Of a stretch of DNA of 64,000 nucleotides, positions 19,561 through 29,552 are shown one piece after another (positions within the stretch are counted from its first letter, which is position 1; each line of letters opens with the position of its first letter). Source of the stretch: Microvirga roseola (GTDB lineage: Bacteria; Pseudomonadota; Alphaproteobacteria; Rhizobiales; Beijerinckiaceae); NCBI RefSeq assembly GCF_020866965.1, contig NZ_JAJATX010000014.1, positions 23,365 to 87,364 of the forward strand, in the 5' to 3' direction. Both the position numbers and the translations under genes were made by a program. The notes under the pieces were generated by a model. The model had not been told where the DNA came from. It was given only the letters and a program-made list of their open reading frames with translations, and ran no database searches.

Positions 19561-20916
19561 ATGTCAGGCTCCGGTATCCTTCGGGCATGGCGGCTCGCCT
19601 GCAGCCTGCTGGGTTTTGGCCTCCTCGCGGCCTGCGGCCTCTCGACCGACGCGGAGCAGACCCGGGTCTGCCGCTCCGCCCTTCCCGCCCTCAATCCCGG
19701 CGCCAGGATCACCGTCGAGCAGGTGCGGGCCGGTCCCGTTCCCCGCAGCCTGCGGATCGACTATCTCGCCGAGTACCCGGATCGGCCGCTCCTGGAGCGG
19801 TTCGCCATCTGCCAGTTCGCGGCGGAGGGCCTTTCACCCAACAAGGCGGAACTGACGGGGCTCGCCACGGAGGAAGGCGAGGTCTCGGGCGCCAACCTCT
19901 ATCTCCTGAAGCGCTACTACATCGAGACGCCGGAGGGCGTTGCCGGCGATCCCGGCAGCCGGCCGGATGCCGATGTGATCGAACTGCCGCAAAGCGCAGC
20001 CTACTGGCTTCAGCAACTGCTCGTGAGCCTGCCGCGAACTTCGATCTATGCCCTGCTCTCCGTCGCCTTCGCGCTGATCTTCGGCCTGAGCGGGCGGATC
20101 AATCTCGCCTTCGGCGAGCTGGCAGCCGTCGGGGCGGCCGCAAGCGTGACGGGAATCTCCATGGCCCTCGTGGCCGGAGCGACCTCTCCCGTCTTCGGCC
20201 TTGCCCTGGGCCTTGGCGCTGCGCTCTTTGCAGGCGCGATGCACAGCGCGGTCGGCGGGTACATCACCATCGGGAGAATCGTGAGCGCGAGTTCCCAGCC
20301 GAGCCTGATCGCAACGGTCGGCCTGTCGCTTTTCCTTATGGAGTATCTCAGGCTGGTCCAGAGCCCGGTCACGGTATGGGTTCCCCCGGTCTGGTCCGAC
20401 GCCTGGCCGCTCGCCCGGGCGGGCGACTTCCTCGTCAACCTCACGCCGGTCAGCGCTGTCACGGCGGGGCTGGCCCTGCTGGCGGCCCTGATTCTGCTCC
20501 GGCTCATGAAGGCGACCTCCTTCGGCCGGGCTTGGCGGGCCTATGCGGACGATTCCCGCGCCGCTGCGCTTTTCGGGATCGACGGCGGCCGCCTCCTTGT
20601 CCAGACGCTGGCGCTTGCCGGCGCCATGGCCGCTCTCTCGGGGCTCCTGATCGTGGTGCAGTACGGCGGCCTGGGCTTTGCCGGCGGCTTCCAGTTCGGC
20701 CTCAAGGCGCTGATCGCCGCCATCATCGGCGGGATCGGCTCGATTCCGGGCGCGCTTTTGGGTGGCGTTGCGGTAGGATTGTTCGAAACCGTCTGGTCTG
20801 CATATTTGCCTATCGAAGCGCGCGACATGGCTCTCTACGCTGCGCTGATCGTCTTTCTGATCTTTCGGCCCGGCGGATTGCTGGGCTTCCAAGATCCAAC
20901 ACCACGACCCGTGTAA
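19561..20916 (+). CDS. LivH-type ABC permease with an N-terminal lipoprotein-like domain
   Basis: Residues about 148-445 form a branched-chain amino acid permease of the LivH family, with several membrane helices and the family end region LIAAIIGGIGSIPGALLGG ... FLIFRPGGLLG. The first ~145 residues are unlike LivH: a signal-like helix with a lipobox (LLAACG, Cys25) followed by a polar domain with YLAEYPDRPLLERFAICQF. No LivM, ATPase or binding-protein gene is nearby. The fusion and orphan context are odd; the substrate is unknown. Confidence 0.85.
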   Translation: MSGSGILRAWRLACSLLGFGLLAACGLSTDAEQTRVCRSALPALNPGARITVEQVRAGPVPRSLRIDYLAEYPDRPLLERFAICQFAAEGLSPNKAELTGLATEEGEVSGANLYLLKRYYIETPEGVAGDPGSRPDADVIELPQSAAYWLQQLLVSLPRTSIYALLSVAFALIFGLSGRINLAFGELAAVGAAASVTGISMALVAGATSPVFGLALGLGAALFAGAMHSAVGGYITIGRIVSASSQPSLIATVGLSLFLMEYLRLVQSPVTVWVPPVWSDAWPLARAGDFLVNLTPVSAVTAGLALLAALILLRLMKATSFGRAWRAYADDSRAAALFGIDGGRLLVQTLALAGAMAALSGLLIVVQYGGLGFAGGFQFGLKALIAAIIGGIGSIPGALLGGVAVGLFETVWSAYLPIEARDMALYAALIVFLIFRPGGLLGFQDPTPRPV

Positions 20917-20943
20917 GGGCGGGAATCGTATCCGGAGGAAATC

Positions 20944-22185
20944 GTGGCCCAATACGCCATCACTATCGAGGATGTGGAGCGTGCAGCGGAGACTATCCGA
21001 GGACAGGTGCTGCGAACGCCGCTCGTCCCTGCGCCTCGCCTGTCCCAGCTGACGGGCGCCACCGTCTGCGTCAAGCACGAGAACATGCAGCCGACCGGCT
21101 CCTTCAAGGAGCGCGGCGCGGTGACGAAGCTGGAGAGCCTGAGCCTGGAGGAGAGCAGGCGCGGCGTCATCGCCATGTCGGCGGGCAATCACGCCCAGGC
21201 CGTGGCCTATCACGCCCGGCGGCTCGGAATCCCGGCGACCATCGTCATGCCGGAAGGCACGCCTCTGGTGAAGGCGGAGAACACCCGCTCCTATGGCGCG
21301 CGCGTGATTCTGTTTGGCGAGACGCTCTACGAAGCCGCCGTCCAGGCCCGCGAGATTGCCGAGCGGGAAGGCCTCGTCTTCGTCCATCCTTACGACGATC
21401 CGAAGGTCATGGCCGGCCAGGGCACCATCGCCCTCGAAATGCTGGCGGATGCGCCCGATCTCGACCAGATCGTGGTTCCCATCGGCGGCGGCGGCCTGAT
21501 CTCCGGCATCACCATCGCCGCCAAGGCGCTCAAGCCCTTGATCGAAATCATCGGCGTGGAAGCGGCGCTCTACCCCTCCTTCCACAACGCCATCGGCGGC
21601 GAAGACCGTCCCATCGGCGGCGCGACCCTGGCCGAGGGCATCGCGGTGAAGACCGTCGGCCAGCTTCCCCTCCCGGTCGTGCGCGATCTCGTCTCCGACA
21701 TCGTCCTGGTCGACGAGCCGCTCATCGAGCGCGCCGTCAACGCCTATGCCACCCTGCAGCGGACCATGGCGGAGGGAGCGGGCGCATCGGGTCTCGCGGC
21801 CATGATGGCGGAGCCGGAGCGCTTCAAGGGCAAGAGGGTCGGCCTCGTCCTCTGCGGCGGCAACATCGACGCCCGCATCCTCGCCTCCGTCATGGTGCGC
21901 GAACTCGAGCGCGACGACCGGATCGCCTCCTTCCGCATCACCTCGAACGACCGGCCGGGTCTGCTCGGCCGCGTGGCGAGCCTGCTCGGCAGTCTCGGGG
22001 CCAACATCCTGGAGGTTTCCCACGGCCGCCTCTTCCTGGATGTGCCCGCCAAGGGCGTTTCCATCGACATCACCATCGAAACGCGCGGAAGAGCGCATAC
22101 ATTGGAGGTGTTCGAGGCCCTGGCGGCGGAGGGTCTCGCCCCGCGGCGGATCGATTCCCGCTGCCTGTCGGAAACCGCCTATTGA
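20944..22185 (+). CDS. ilvA: Threonine ammonia-lyase with C-terminal ACT domain
   Basis: This PLP enzyme deaminates threonine (and serine) to 2-ketobutyrate. The 413-residue protein has the PLP lysine motif QPTGSFKERGA, the phosphate-binding GGGGLISG and a single C-terminal ACT domain (FRITSNDRPGLLGRVASLL), about residues 325-410. A single ACT of this kind is typical of the IlvA/TdcB-like alphaproteobacterial form. It starts at GTG after a GGAGGA motif, 27 bases behind the permease gene. Confidence 0.93.
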   Translation: MAQYAITIEDVERAAETIRGQVLRTPLVPAPRLSQLTGATVCVKHENMQPTGSFKERGAVTKLESLSLEESRRGVIAMSAGNHAQAVAYHARRLGIPATIVMPEGTPLVKAENTRSYGARVILFGETLYEAAVQAREIAEREGLVFVHPYDDPKVMAGQGTIALEMLADAPDLDQIVVPIGGGGLISGITIAAKALKPLIEIIGVEAALYPSFHNAIGGEDRPIGGATLAEGIAVKTVGQLPLPVVRDLVSDIVLVDEPLIERAVNAYATLQRTMAEGAGASGLAAMMAEPERFKGKRVGLVLCGGNIDARILASVMVRELERDDRIASFRITSNDRPGLLGRVASLLGSLGANILEVSHGRLFLDVPAKGVSIDITIETRGRAHTLEVFEALAAEGLAPRRIDSRCLSETAY

Positions 22186-22195
22186 GGACGAAACG

Positions 22196-22675
22196 ATGGT
22201 CAACCGCCCCTATCCGCCCATGAGCTACGAAGCTCACGCCGTCGACGCCCGGATGACGGAGGGCGTCATCGCCCGGCGCTTCTGGGCCTATCTGATCGAT
22301 GTCATCGTCGTCGCCCTGTGGGTGGTGCTGCTCTCCATCGCGATCTTTGTGCTCGGCCTCCTGACCTTCGGACTCGGTTGGGGGCTTTTCGCCCTGCTTC
22401 CGCTGACCGCCCTCTCCTTCGTGGTCTATAACGCAATCACCATCGGCGGCCCGTCGCAGGCGACAATCGGCATGCGCTTCATGGGGCTGCGGGTGGTCGA
22501 TCCCGGCACCGGCCGCCCCGTCTCCATGATCGCGGCGGCCGTCCATGCGCTTCTGTTCTACGTGGCGGTCTCCACCTTCCTGCTCTGGGCCTGCGACGTG
22601 CTCGTCGGGTTCTTCCGGAACGATGGCCGCTTCGTGCGCGATCTTCTGACCAACATGCTGGTGATCCGGACATAA
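22196..22675 (+). CDS. RDD family membrane protein
   Basis: The 159-residue protein starts at the ATG following TGAGGACGAAACG. It has the RDD signature at the beginning of the domain (ARRFWAYLIDVIVVALW), then further hydrophobic segments (GLLTFGLGWGLFALLPL, AVHALLFYVAVSTFLLW) and the typical TIGMRFMGLRVVDPGTG loop. RDD proteins are small multi-pass proteins, some implicated in ion transport. It follows ilvA by 10 bases, so it is probably in the same operon. Confidence 0.93.
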   Translation: MVNRPYPPMSYEAHAVDARMTEGVIARRFWAYLIDVIVVALWVVLLSIAIFVLGLLTFGLGWGLFALLPLTALSFVVYNAITIGGPSQATIGMRFMGLRVVDPGTGRPVSMIAAAVHALLFYVAVSTFLLWACDVLVGFFRNDGRFVRDLLTNMLVIRT

Positions 22676-22761
22676 GAAGGGTTGCGGCATCGCTGCCCCT
22701 TTTCCTGGACGGATCAGGCACCAATGTTATCCTTGAGCGTTGAGTCTGCTCTTGGGGATTC

Positions 22762-23526
22762 TTGACGGGGCCACACAGCTTGACGAGCCAGCCGCGCGAC
22801 GCACCGCAGTTCTACCTCACCTCGCCTTCGGCATGCCCCTATCTGCCGGGCAAGGAAGAGCGAAAGGTCTTCACTCACATCGTGGGACGGCGCGGGCGGG
22901 AGCTGAACGAGATCCTGACGCAAGGCGGCTTCCGCCGTTCCCAGACCATCGCCTACAGGCCCGCCTGCGATTCCTGCCGGGCCTGCGTGTCCGTGCGCGT
23001 CGTGGTGGACGAGTTCGAGCCCTCCGGCAATCTGCGGCGCACCCTCAAGCGCAATGCCGACCTGATCGGCAATGCCCTGCCGAACCGCCCCACCTCCGAG
23101 CAGTACTCCCTCTTCCGCCGCTATGTGGACCTGCGCCATGCGGACGGCGGCATGGCGGACATGACCGTCCTCGACTTCTCGATGATGGTCGAGGACAGCC
23201 ATGTGGATACGCAGATCATCGAGTATCGCCGGCGCGGGATTGACAGCGGCATCACCGGGCGCGGCACAGGCGACCTGTTCGCTGTGTGCCTGACGGACGT
23301 GATGAGCGACGGCCTGTCGATGGTCTATTCCTTCTACGATCCCGACGAGCAGGACCGCTCGCTGGGCACCTTCATGATCCTCGACCATATCGAGCGCGCG
23401 AAGGCGATGGGCCTGCCCTATCTCTATCTCGGCTACTGGGTGGCGGGCTCCAAGAAGATGGACTACAAGGCCCGCTTCAAGCCGCAGGAGCGCCTGCTGG
23501 CGCAGGGCTGGGTCCGGACGGAGTAA
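22762..23526 (+). CDS. bpt: Aspartate/glutamate leucyltransferase (Bpt)
   Basis: Bpt transfers leucine from Leu-tRNA to proteins with N-terminal Asp or Glu, marking them for ClpS/ClpAP degradation. The protein shows [16 protein letters not shown], the cysteine cluster [13 protein letters not shown], and the C-terminal [19 protein letters not shown], all diagnostic of the ATE1-like Bpt family. The first codon is TTG at 22762; another TTG at 22780 ([13 protein letters not shown]) is equally plausible and gives the family-like start. Confidence 0.95.
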   Translation: MTGPHSLTSQPRDAPQFYLTSPSACPYLPGKEERKVFTHIVGRRGRELNEILTQGGFRRSQTIAYRPACDSCRACVSVRVVVDEFEPSGNLRRTLKRNADLIGNALPNRPTSEQYSLFRRYVDLRHADGGMADMTVLDFSMMVEDSHVDTQIIEYRRRGIDSGITGRGTGDLFAVCLTDVMSDGLSMVYSFYDPDEQDRSLGTFMILDHIERAKAMGLPYLYLGYWVAGSKKMDYKARFKPQERLLAQGWVRTE

Positions 23527-23615
23527 CCGGCCGGGCAAAGGGCGGCTTGCAAAAACCGCCGGAACAACGGAGCCGACGGCCCGTTGCGGTACATCCATGA
23601 CAGAAAGGGTGTGCG

Positions 23616-24296
23616 ATGGCGAAGGTCCTGGTCCTCTATTATTCCTCCTACGGCCATATCGAGCAGATGGCCCAGGCCATCGCCGCAGGCGCGCGCTCCG
23701 TCGCCGGAACGGAGGTGACGATCAAGCGCGTGCCGGAACTCGTGCCGGAGGACGTGGCGCGGAAATCCGGCATGAAGGTCGACCAGGACGCCCCCATCGC
23801 CAGCCCGAACGAACTCGCCGATTACGACGCGATCATTTTCGGAACGCCGACCCGCTACGGGAACATGGCGGCCCAGATGCGCAACTTCCTCGACCAGACC
23901 GGCGGGCTGTGGGTGAAGGGCGCGCTCGTCGGAAAAGTCGGCAGCGTGTTCGCTTCGACCGCCACGCAGCATGGCGGCCAGGAGACGACCATCACCTCGT
24001 TCCACACGACGCTTCTCCACCACGGCATGATCATCGTTGGCCTGCCCTATTCCTACCCGGGCCAGACCAAGATGGACGAGGTCTCGGGCGGCACGCCCTA
24101 CGGCGCGACGACGCTTGCAGGCAGCGACGGCTCGCGCCAGCCGAGCGAGAACGAGCTGGGAGGCGCCCGCTTCCAGGGCCGCCACGTTGCCGAGATCGCC
24201 GCCCGCCTGGAGCGAGGCGCCGGGGAACGCGGACCGGCTCCTGCAGACATGAACAACCCGACCGAAACGACCGGGGGAACGGCGGATCAGGGCTGA
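23616..24296 (+). CDS. wrbA: NAD(P)H:quinone oxidoreductase, WrbA type
   Basis: WrbA is a flavodoxin-fold FMN enzyme that reduces quinones by two electrons. The 226-residue protein has the FMN phosphate-binding [32 protein letters not shown] and the C-terminal [14 protein letters not shown] and [12 protein letters not shown] motifs. The last ~25 residues are a polar extension beyond the usual ~200-residue length. A clear GAAAGGGTG ribosome-binding region precedes the ATG. It is convergent with parC. Confidence 0.95.
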   Translation: MAKVLVLYYSSYGHIEQMAQAIAAGARSVAGTEVTIKRVPELVPEDVARKSGMKVDQDAPIASPNELADYDAIIFGTPTRYGNMAAQMRNFLDQTGGLWVKGALVGKVGSVFASTATQHGGQETTITSFHTTLLHHGMIIVGLPYSYPGQTKMDEVSGGTPYGATTLAGSDGSRQPSENELGGARFQGRHVAEIAARLERGAGERGPAPADMNNPTETTGGTADQG

Positions 24297-24298
24297 GG

Positions 24299-24385
24299 CA
24301 CGTCATGGCCGGCCTTATGCCGGTGATCTCAGGAAGCGCCGCGCCTTCGGATCGGGATGGCCGGGACAAGCTCGGCCATGACGTG
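24299..24385. repeat. Inverted repeat between wrbA and parC
   Basis: A perfect 13-base inverted repeat (cacgtcatggccg at 24299-24311, cggccatgacgtg at 24373-24385) encloses a second hairpin (atggccg / cggccat) next to its right arm. It fills the gap between two convergent genes, where it may end transcription from both sides. The word ggccgggacaagctcggcc resembles interspersed repeats I know from Hyphomicrobiales. Confidence 0.65.
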
Positions 24386-24393
24386 GAGCATTC

Positions 24394-26640
24394 TTACTCC
24401 CCGAACCTGTTCGATTTCGGGAAGCCCTTCGGCGGCAGGCGGCCGGCTTCGGTGCGGTCGCCCATCCAGTCGCGCAGGTCCTCCTTGGCGACGGTCCAGG
24501 TGCGGCCCGAAGTATCCTTCCAGGTCAGGCCGTCCTTCAGCTTGAAGACCTTGGCGTCGGAGACGCCGCCGTCCTTGTAGCGCTGGAGGCGCACGCCCTT
24601 GCCGCGGGTCATCTCCGGCACCTGCTTCGCAGGGAAGATCAGGAGCTTGCGGTTCGCGCCGATGATGGCGATGTGGTCGCCCTCGGCCTCGGTGCAGACC
24701 ACGGCCTTGGCCGGCGCGTCGAGGTTAAGGATCTGCTTGCCCTTGCGGGTGTTCGCGATGGTCTCGTCGGTCGGGACGATGAAGCCGCGCCCGTCGGAGC
24801 CGACCAGGAGCAGCTTGGAGCCCGCCTTGTAGGGGAAGGCGGCGATGAAATCGGCTCCCTCCTCCAGGTCGACCATGAGGCGGATTGGATCGCCGAAGCC
24901 GCGGCCGCCCGGAAGCTTGGAAGCCTCCAGCGTGAAGAAGCGCCCGTTCGTCGCGACGACGACGATCTTGGAGGTCGTCTCGGCGAAGAAGGCCGTCTTC
25001 AGCGCGTCGTCGCCCTTGAACTGCACGCCCGACAGATCGGCCTGGTGGCCCTTCATGGCGCGGATCCACCCCTTTTCGGAGACGATGACCGTGATCGGCT
25101 CGCGCTCGATCATGGCCTCAGCGAAGTCGATGTCGGAGGTGTCCGGCGCATCCGCGAAGGTGGTGCGGCGCTTGCCCAGCGCCGTCTCCGGCCCGAAGGT
25201 CTTGCGGACCTCCTTGATCTCGCCGGCGATGGTCTTCCACTGCACCTTCTCGGAGCCGAGGAGTTCCTCGATCTTGGCCTTCTCGTCCTGCAGGTTCTTC
25301 TGCTCGCGCTTGAGCTCCATCTCCTCGAGCTTGCGCAAGCTGCGCAGGCGCGTGTCGAGGATGGCGTTGGCCTGGACATCGGTAAGCTCGAAGACGCGCA
25401 TCAGTTCCTGCTTGGGCTCTTCTTCCTCGCGGATGATTTTGATCACCCGGTCGAGGTCGAGATAGACGATGAGCAGGCCCCCTAGGATCTCCAAGCGCCT
25501 GTCGATGGCGGCGAGCCGGAAGCTCGAACGGCGGATCAGGACCTCGCGGCGGTGGTCGAGCCACTCGCGCAGGCATTCGGCCAGGCCCAGCACCTTCGGC
25601 ACCTTGCCGCCGGCGAGCACGTTCACATTCATGGGGATGCGGCTCTCGAGCTCGGTGAGCTTGAAGAGCGATTCCATGAGGATGATGGGATCGACCGTCT
25701 TGGCGCGGGGCTCCAGCACCACGCGGATATCCTCAGCGGATTCGTCGCGCACATCCGCGAGAAGCGGCAGCTTTTTTTCCTGCAGAAGCTCGGCGATCTT
25801 TTCGATCAGGCGCGATTTGGGCACCGCATAGGGGATCTCGGTGACGACGATCTGCCAGTTGCCGCGGCCGAGATCCTCCTTGGTCCAGCGCGCACGCACA
25901 CGGAACGAGCCTCGGCCGGTGCGGTAGGTCTCGGCCATGGAGGACGCGCTCTCCACGATGATGCCGCCGGTCGGAAGGTCCGGTCCCGGCACATACTGCA
26001 TCAGCTGCTCGGAAGTCGCGTTCGGCTTCGAGATCAGGTGCAGGGCCGCATCGCAGAGCTCCGCCGCGTTGTGGGGCGGAATCGAGGTCGCCATGCCCAC
26101 CGCAATGCCCTGCGAGCCGTTCGCCAGCAGGTTCGGGAAAGCGGCCGGGAGAACCACCGGCTCCTCATTCGCCTGGTCGTAGGTCTCGCGGAAATCGACC
26201 GCATCCTCGTCGATGCCGTCGAGCAGCAGGCGCGCAACCTCGGTCAGGCGCGCCTCGGTGTAGCGCATGGCGGCGGCGCTATCGCCGTCGACATTCCCGA
26301 AATTGCCCTGCCCGTCCGCCAGCGGATAGCGCTGCGCGAAATCCTGCGCCATGCGTACGAGAGCGTCGTAGATCGACTGGTCGCCGTGCGGGTGATACTG
26401 GCCCATCACGTCGCCCACGATGCGCGCGCATTTCTTGGGCGCGGATTTGGGGTCGAGGCGCAGGAGGCGCATGGCATGCAGGATGCGGCGGTGGACGGGC
26501 TTCAGCCCGTCGCGCGCATCCGGCAGCGCCCGGTGCATAATGGTGGAGAGCGCATAGGCGAGATAGCGCTCTTCCAGCGCGTCCTTGAGATTGATGTTCT
26601 CGATCTCGCCCCCTGACGGCGGATTGACCGGCTTACCCAT
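24394..26640 (-). CDS. parC: DNA topoisomerase IV subunit A
   Basis: ParC is the DNA-cleaving subunit of topoisomerase IV, which separates replicated chromosomes. The 748-residue protein has the GyrA/ParC winged-helix region with the quinolone-resistance segment [18 protein letters not shown] and the catalytic tyrosine in [11 protein letters not shown] (about residue 127). The C-terminal beta-pinwheel part has no GyrA box and is shorter than in GyrA, supporting ParC. It follows recO by 65 bases on the minus strand. Confidence 0.97.
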   Translation of the reverse strand: MGKPVNPPSGGEIENINLKDALEERYLAYALSTIMHRALPDARDGLKPVHRRILHAMRLLRLDPKSAPKKCARIVGDVMGQYHPHGDQSIYDALVRMAQDFAQRYPLADGQGNFGNVDGDSAAAMRYTEARLTEVARLLLDGIDEDAVDFRETYDQANEEPVVLPAAFPNLLANGSQGIAVGMATSIPPHNAAELCDAALHLISKPNATSEQLMQYVPGPDLPTGGIIVESASSMAETYRTGRGSFRVRARWTKEDLGRGNWQIVVTEIPYAVPKSRLIEKIAELLQEKKLPLLADVRDESAEDIRVVLEPRAKTVDPIILMESLFKLTELESRIPMNVNVLAGGKVPKVLGLAECLREWLDHRREVLIRRSSFRLAAIDRRLEILGGLLIVYLDLDRVIKIIREEEEPKQELMRVFELTDVQANAILDTRLRSLRKLEEMELKREQKNLQDEKAKIEELLGSEKVQWKTIAGEIKEVRKTFGPETALGKRRTTFADAPDTSDIDFAEAMIEREPITVIVSEKGWIRAMKGHQADLSGVQFKGDDALKTAFFAETTSKIVVVATNGRFFTLEASKLPGGRGFGDPIRLMVDLEEGADFIAAFPYKAGSKLLLVGSDGRGFIVPTDETIANTRKGKQILNLDAPAKAVVCTEAEGDHIAIIGANRKLLIFPAKQVPEMTRGKGVRLQRYKDGGVSDAKVFKLKDGLTWKDTSGRTWTVAKEDLRDWMGDRTEAGRLPPKGFPKSNRFGE

Positions 26641-26705
26641 AAATCGAAATCCTCGAATGCGAATCGCTTCTTAGCATCTAAAATGAGAACATAACAGAAA
26701 CAAAC

Positions 26706-27437
26706 CTATTCCTCCCCAGCTGTGGCGAGTGCGACGAAACGCGCGCGCTCCGCCGGCGCCCCTTTTCCCTGGGGATCGAAGACGTTCTGATGCAGGAAGA
26801 AGTCCGTGAGTGCAAATCCGGCGCGGATATCCTCCTCCCGCGGCCGATTGGCCTTGGTCTGACCGATCAGAAAACCCGGCAGCTTGAGGAGACGGTCCTT
26901 ATAGGGCTCTCCCGCCTCGGCGCTGACGGCCCGCCCGCTTTTCGGAGAGACATAGGTCAGGTCCCTTTCGGTTCCGGTGGCGGCGCAGGAAGACAGGTCG
27001 AGTCCGAAGCCGAGTTCCGCCAGCATGGCCAGTTCGAACCGCACGAAGAGCGCCGGAGCCAGGTCCGGATCGTCCAGGTGATCCACGAGGACGGTGAGGG
27101 TCTCATAGAGGGCGAAATGGGGATCCCGCTCCGGGAAGTAGCGCAGCAGGTGTGCTAGCGTCGCCAGACCATAGAGCGCCATGGACGAGCCCATCAGGCG
27201 GGCCGCACGCAGGTTCAGAGCCTCAATCTGGTAGGCCCCCAGATGCTCGTCGAGCCGCGCACGCCAGGTCGCATGCACGGTGTTTCCGGGCTGAAGTACG
27301 GGTTGCATGGTCTTGGAGCGCCCGCCATGAACAAGGCCCAGATGCCGTCCGTGCTCACGGGTCATCAGCTCCACGATGACGCTTGTCTCGCCGTGCTTTC
27401 GGACGCCGAGAACGACGCCCTCATCGGTCCATTGCAT
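26706..27437 (-). CDS. recO: DNA repair protein RecO
   Basis: RecO loads RecA at gaps with RecF and RecR. The 243-residue protein has the N-terminal OB-fold opening MQWTDEGVVLGVRKHGETS, and the helical domain after about residue 85 with LRAARLMGSSMALYGL-like text and RFELAMLAELGFGLDL. The C-terminal zinc cysteines of some RecO proteins are reduced to one (SCAATG). In relatives recO directly follows era; here two plus-strand genes separate them. Confidence 0.96.
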   Translation of the reverse strand: MQWTDEGVVLGVRKHGETSVIVELMTREHGRHLGLVHGGRSKTMQPVLQPGNTVHATWRARLDEHLGAYQIEALNLRAARLMGSSMALYGLATLAHLLRYFPERDPHFALYETLTVLVDHLDDPDLAPALFVRFELAMLAELGFGLDLSSCAATGTERDLTYVSPKSGRAVSAEAGEPYKDRLLKLPGFLIGQTKANRPREEDIRAGFALTDFFLHQNVFDPQGKGAPAERARFVALATAGEE

Positions 27438-27629
27438 GAGGTGTGACGACCTGAAGAAGGAAGATCTGCTGACCTGACACTTAAGCGCTCAGCAAGCTTT
27501 TTTCTACGGATTTCAAGGGCGAGCGCCTTTCTCCGACCGCTTTCGGCAGTTGAAACCCTGCCCTTTGGGAACCAAAGCTGCACAGATTGTTTTGTCGAGG
27601 TTCAGGTTTTCCATGTCGTAGTGCGAGTT

Positions 27630-29393
27630 ATGAAAACATCATCTTTCCTTCTTTCGACCGCCGCGATTCCGTTGATGCTGCTGGTGTCGCCAGCAGCGGC
27701 CAAATCGCTCTCCACCTCCGAGCCTCTCGTCATCGCTCAGGCCGAGCCAGGCAGCCCGGAAGAGCTGAGGCGCCGCCGCGACCGCCCGGACGATGCCGGT
27801 CCGCGCGGCCCCCGTGGGGCCCGCCCCGACGAGCGCCCCGACAGGCCGAGAGCACAGGAACAGCGGGACAGGGGACCTGCCGCTGAGCGCGGCCCTCGCC
27901 GGGATGCGGAGCAGGGCGAGCGACCGGACCGACCGCGCCGTGAGCCGGGACCGCCCGCAGAGCGGCCCGCCCGTCCGGCCCAGGCCCCTGAACGTCGCGA
28001 GCGGCCGTCGGAAGCTCCGGAGCGGACGCGCCGTCCGGCTGCTCAGGAGCGAACCCCTGCCGCAGCGCCCGCTGAGCAGAGGCGTGGCGAGGAACGCCAG
28101 GACCGTCAGGAGAGGCGTCAGGAACGGCGCGACCAGCGCCAGGAGCGTCGCGAGGATCAGCGCCAGGAGCGCCGTGAGGAACGCCGGGATCGGCGTGAGG
28201 ACCGCCAGGAGCAGCGACAGGAGCGCCAGCAGCGGGCTCCCGAGGCCGCACCCCAGCCGCGCGCGACGCCGCCGGCGCCGAGCGCGGCACCTTCCCCTGC
28301 CCCTGCGCAGCCCAGAACCGCTCCGGTGTCGCCGCGCCCTGTGGAAGCGCCGCGTCCCGAGCGCCAGCGGGATCAGGGCCAGGATCGCGAGCGGCCCACC
28401 GCCCGTCCGGTTCCGGTGGAGGCTCCCGAGGCCGGTCCCCGCGAGCGCCGGCAGAGCGAATTCGAGGGACGCCGGCTGGAGGATCTCCGCAGCCTTCGCC
28501 GCCACCGGGTCGAGGAAGGCGGACGGCGCGTCATCATCGAGGAGCCGGGCAGCCGTCGCATCATTCGCGAGGGCGACCGGGTCATCATCCGCCACGACGA
28601 GACGGAGCGTTTCCGCCGCCTCTACGGACGTGACGATATTCGCGTCGAGCGGCGTGGTCCCGACGAGGAAGTCACGATTATCCGCCGCCCGGACGGCACG
28701 GAGATCATCTCCGTCCGCGACGAGGACGGGAATCTCATCCGCCGCATCCGGCGCGGTCCGTCCGGGCGCGAGGTCGTGCTGATCGACAACCGGCGCAGGG
28801 ATTTCGGCGGCCGTCGCGGCTACTTCGTCGAGGAGGAGGTCATCGCGCTCCCGCCGCCGGTGGTCAGCATCCCGCGCGAGGAATACATCGTCGAGGTGGA
28901 GCAGGCCTCGCAGGAGGACCTCTACCGGGCCTTCACGGCGCCTCCGGTCGAGCGCGTCCAGCGCAACTACACGCTCGACGAAATCCGCCAGAGCCAGTCG
29001 CTGCGTGAGCGTGTGCGCCGGGTCGATCTCGATACCATCACCTTCGATTTCGGCTCCTGGGAGCTAGACGAGAACCAGATCGGCGCCATGACCGGCATCG
29101 CGCAGGCGCTCAGGAGAGCCCTCGAGCAGAACCCGAACGAGGTGTTCCTGATCGAAGGTCACACGGACGCGGTCGGCTCCGACGAGGACAACCTCACCCT
29201 CTCCGACCGCCGTGCGGAAACGGTGGCCACGATCCTCACGGAGCGATTCGGGATCCCTGCCGAGAACCTGACGACTCAGGGCTACGGCGAACAATACCTG
29301 AAGGTGAACACGCAAGCTCCCGAGCGGGACAACCGCCGGGTGACGCTCCGGAGAATTACGCCCCTGCTCCAGCAGGGACAGGTTCAGCAGTAA
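27630..29393 (+). CDS. OmpA-family protein with a long Arg/Glu/Gln/Pro-rich segment
   Basis: The 587-residue secreted protein has a signal peptide (STAAIPLMLLVSPAAA), then a highly charged low-complexity region (about residues 45-290) built from RQERR/ERRED-like repeats. A conserved middle (VIIEEPGSRRIIREGDRVIIRHDE) follows, and an OmpA C-terminal domain (about 460-575) with TFDFGSWELD, IEGHTDAVGSDEDN and LSDRRAETV that should bind peptidoglycan. ATG 27630 was preferred over GTG 27621 because it opens the signal peptide. Confidence 0.9.
   Translation: MKTSSFLLSTAAIPLMLLVSPAAAKSLSTSEPLVIAQAEPGSPEELRRRRDRPDDAGPRGPRGARPDERPDRPRAQEQRDRGPAAERGPRRDAEQGERPDRPRREPGPPAERPARPAQAPERRERPSEAPERTRRPAAQERTPAAAPAEQRRGEERQDRQERRQERRDQRQERREDQRQERREERRDRREDRQEQRQERQQRAPEAAPQPRATPPAPSAAPSPAPAQPRTAPVSPRPVEAPRPERQRDQGQDRERPTARPVPVEAPEAGPRERRQSEFEGRRLEDLRSLRRHRVEEGGRRVIIEEPGSRRIIREGDRVIIRHDETERFRRLYGRDDIRVERRGPDEEVTIIRRPDGTEIISVRDEDGNLIRRIRRGPSGREVVLIDNRRRDFGGRRGYFVEEEVIALPPPVVSIPREEYIVEVEQASQEDLYRAFTAPPVERVQRNYTLDEIRQSQSLRERVRRVDLDTITFDFGSWELDENQIGAMTGIAQALRRALEQNPNEVFLIEGHTDAVGSDEDNLTLSDRRAETVATILTERFGIPAENLTTQGYGEQYLKVNTQAPERDNRRVTLRRITPLLQQGQVQQ
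28080..28245 (+). repeat. Degenerate tandem repeat coding for Arg/Gln/Glu-rich segment
   Basis: Within the OmpA-family gene the words cgccaggagcg, cgtcaggaacg and gatcagcgccag recur many times in frame. They encode QERR/DRQERR-type units. The unit length varies, so this is a degenerate rather than exact tandem repeat and is a likely site of length variation between strains. Confidence 0.7.
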
Positions 29394-29430
29394 AGGCTGC
29401 GGGAACCGATCTTCGGGCCAGTACAACAGA

Positions 29431-29470
29431 ACGCCCGGCAGCGGGTATTTCCGCTGCCGGGCGTTTTCTT
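29431..29470 (+). terminator. Rho-independent terminator of the OmpA-family gene
   Basis: A perfect 13-base-pair stem (cgcccggcagcgg / ccgctgccgggcg) with a GTATTT loop is followed by TTTTCTT, 38 bases after the stop codon. It separates this gene from the chemoreceptor. Confidence 0.9.
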
Positions 29471-29552
29471 GTGGTCGCCTGGGCAAATTCTCCCTTTCTT
29501 AAAGTTTTGTCGTGACGCTACGTCAGCTAAAATCTAACATGAGAGCCAGACG

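Noticed and set aside
19834-22203. 789-residue minus-strand frame
   Set aside because: Antisense to ilvA and the permease gene; composition typical of a shadow.
19587-22223. 878-residue plus-strand frame across the permease and threonine deaminase genes
   Set aside because: Arg-rich out-of-frame shadow; the overlapping genes have clear domains and ribosome-binding sites.
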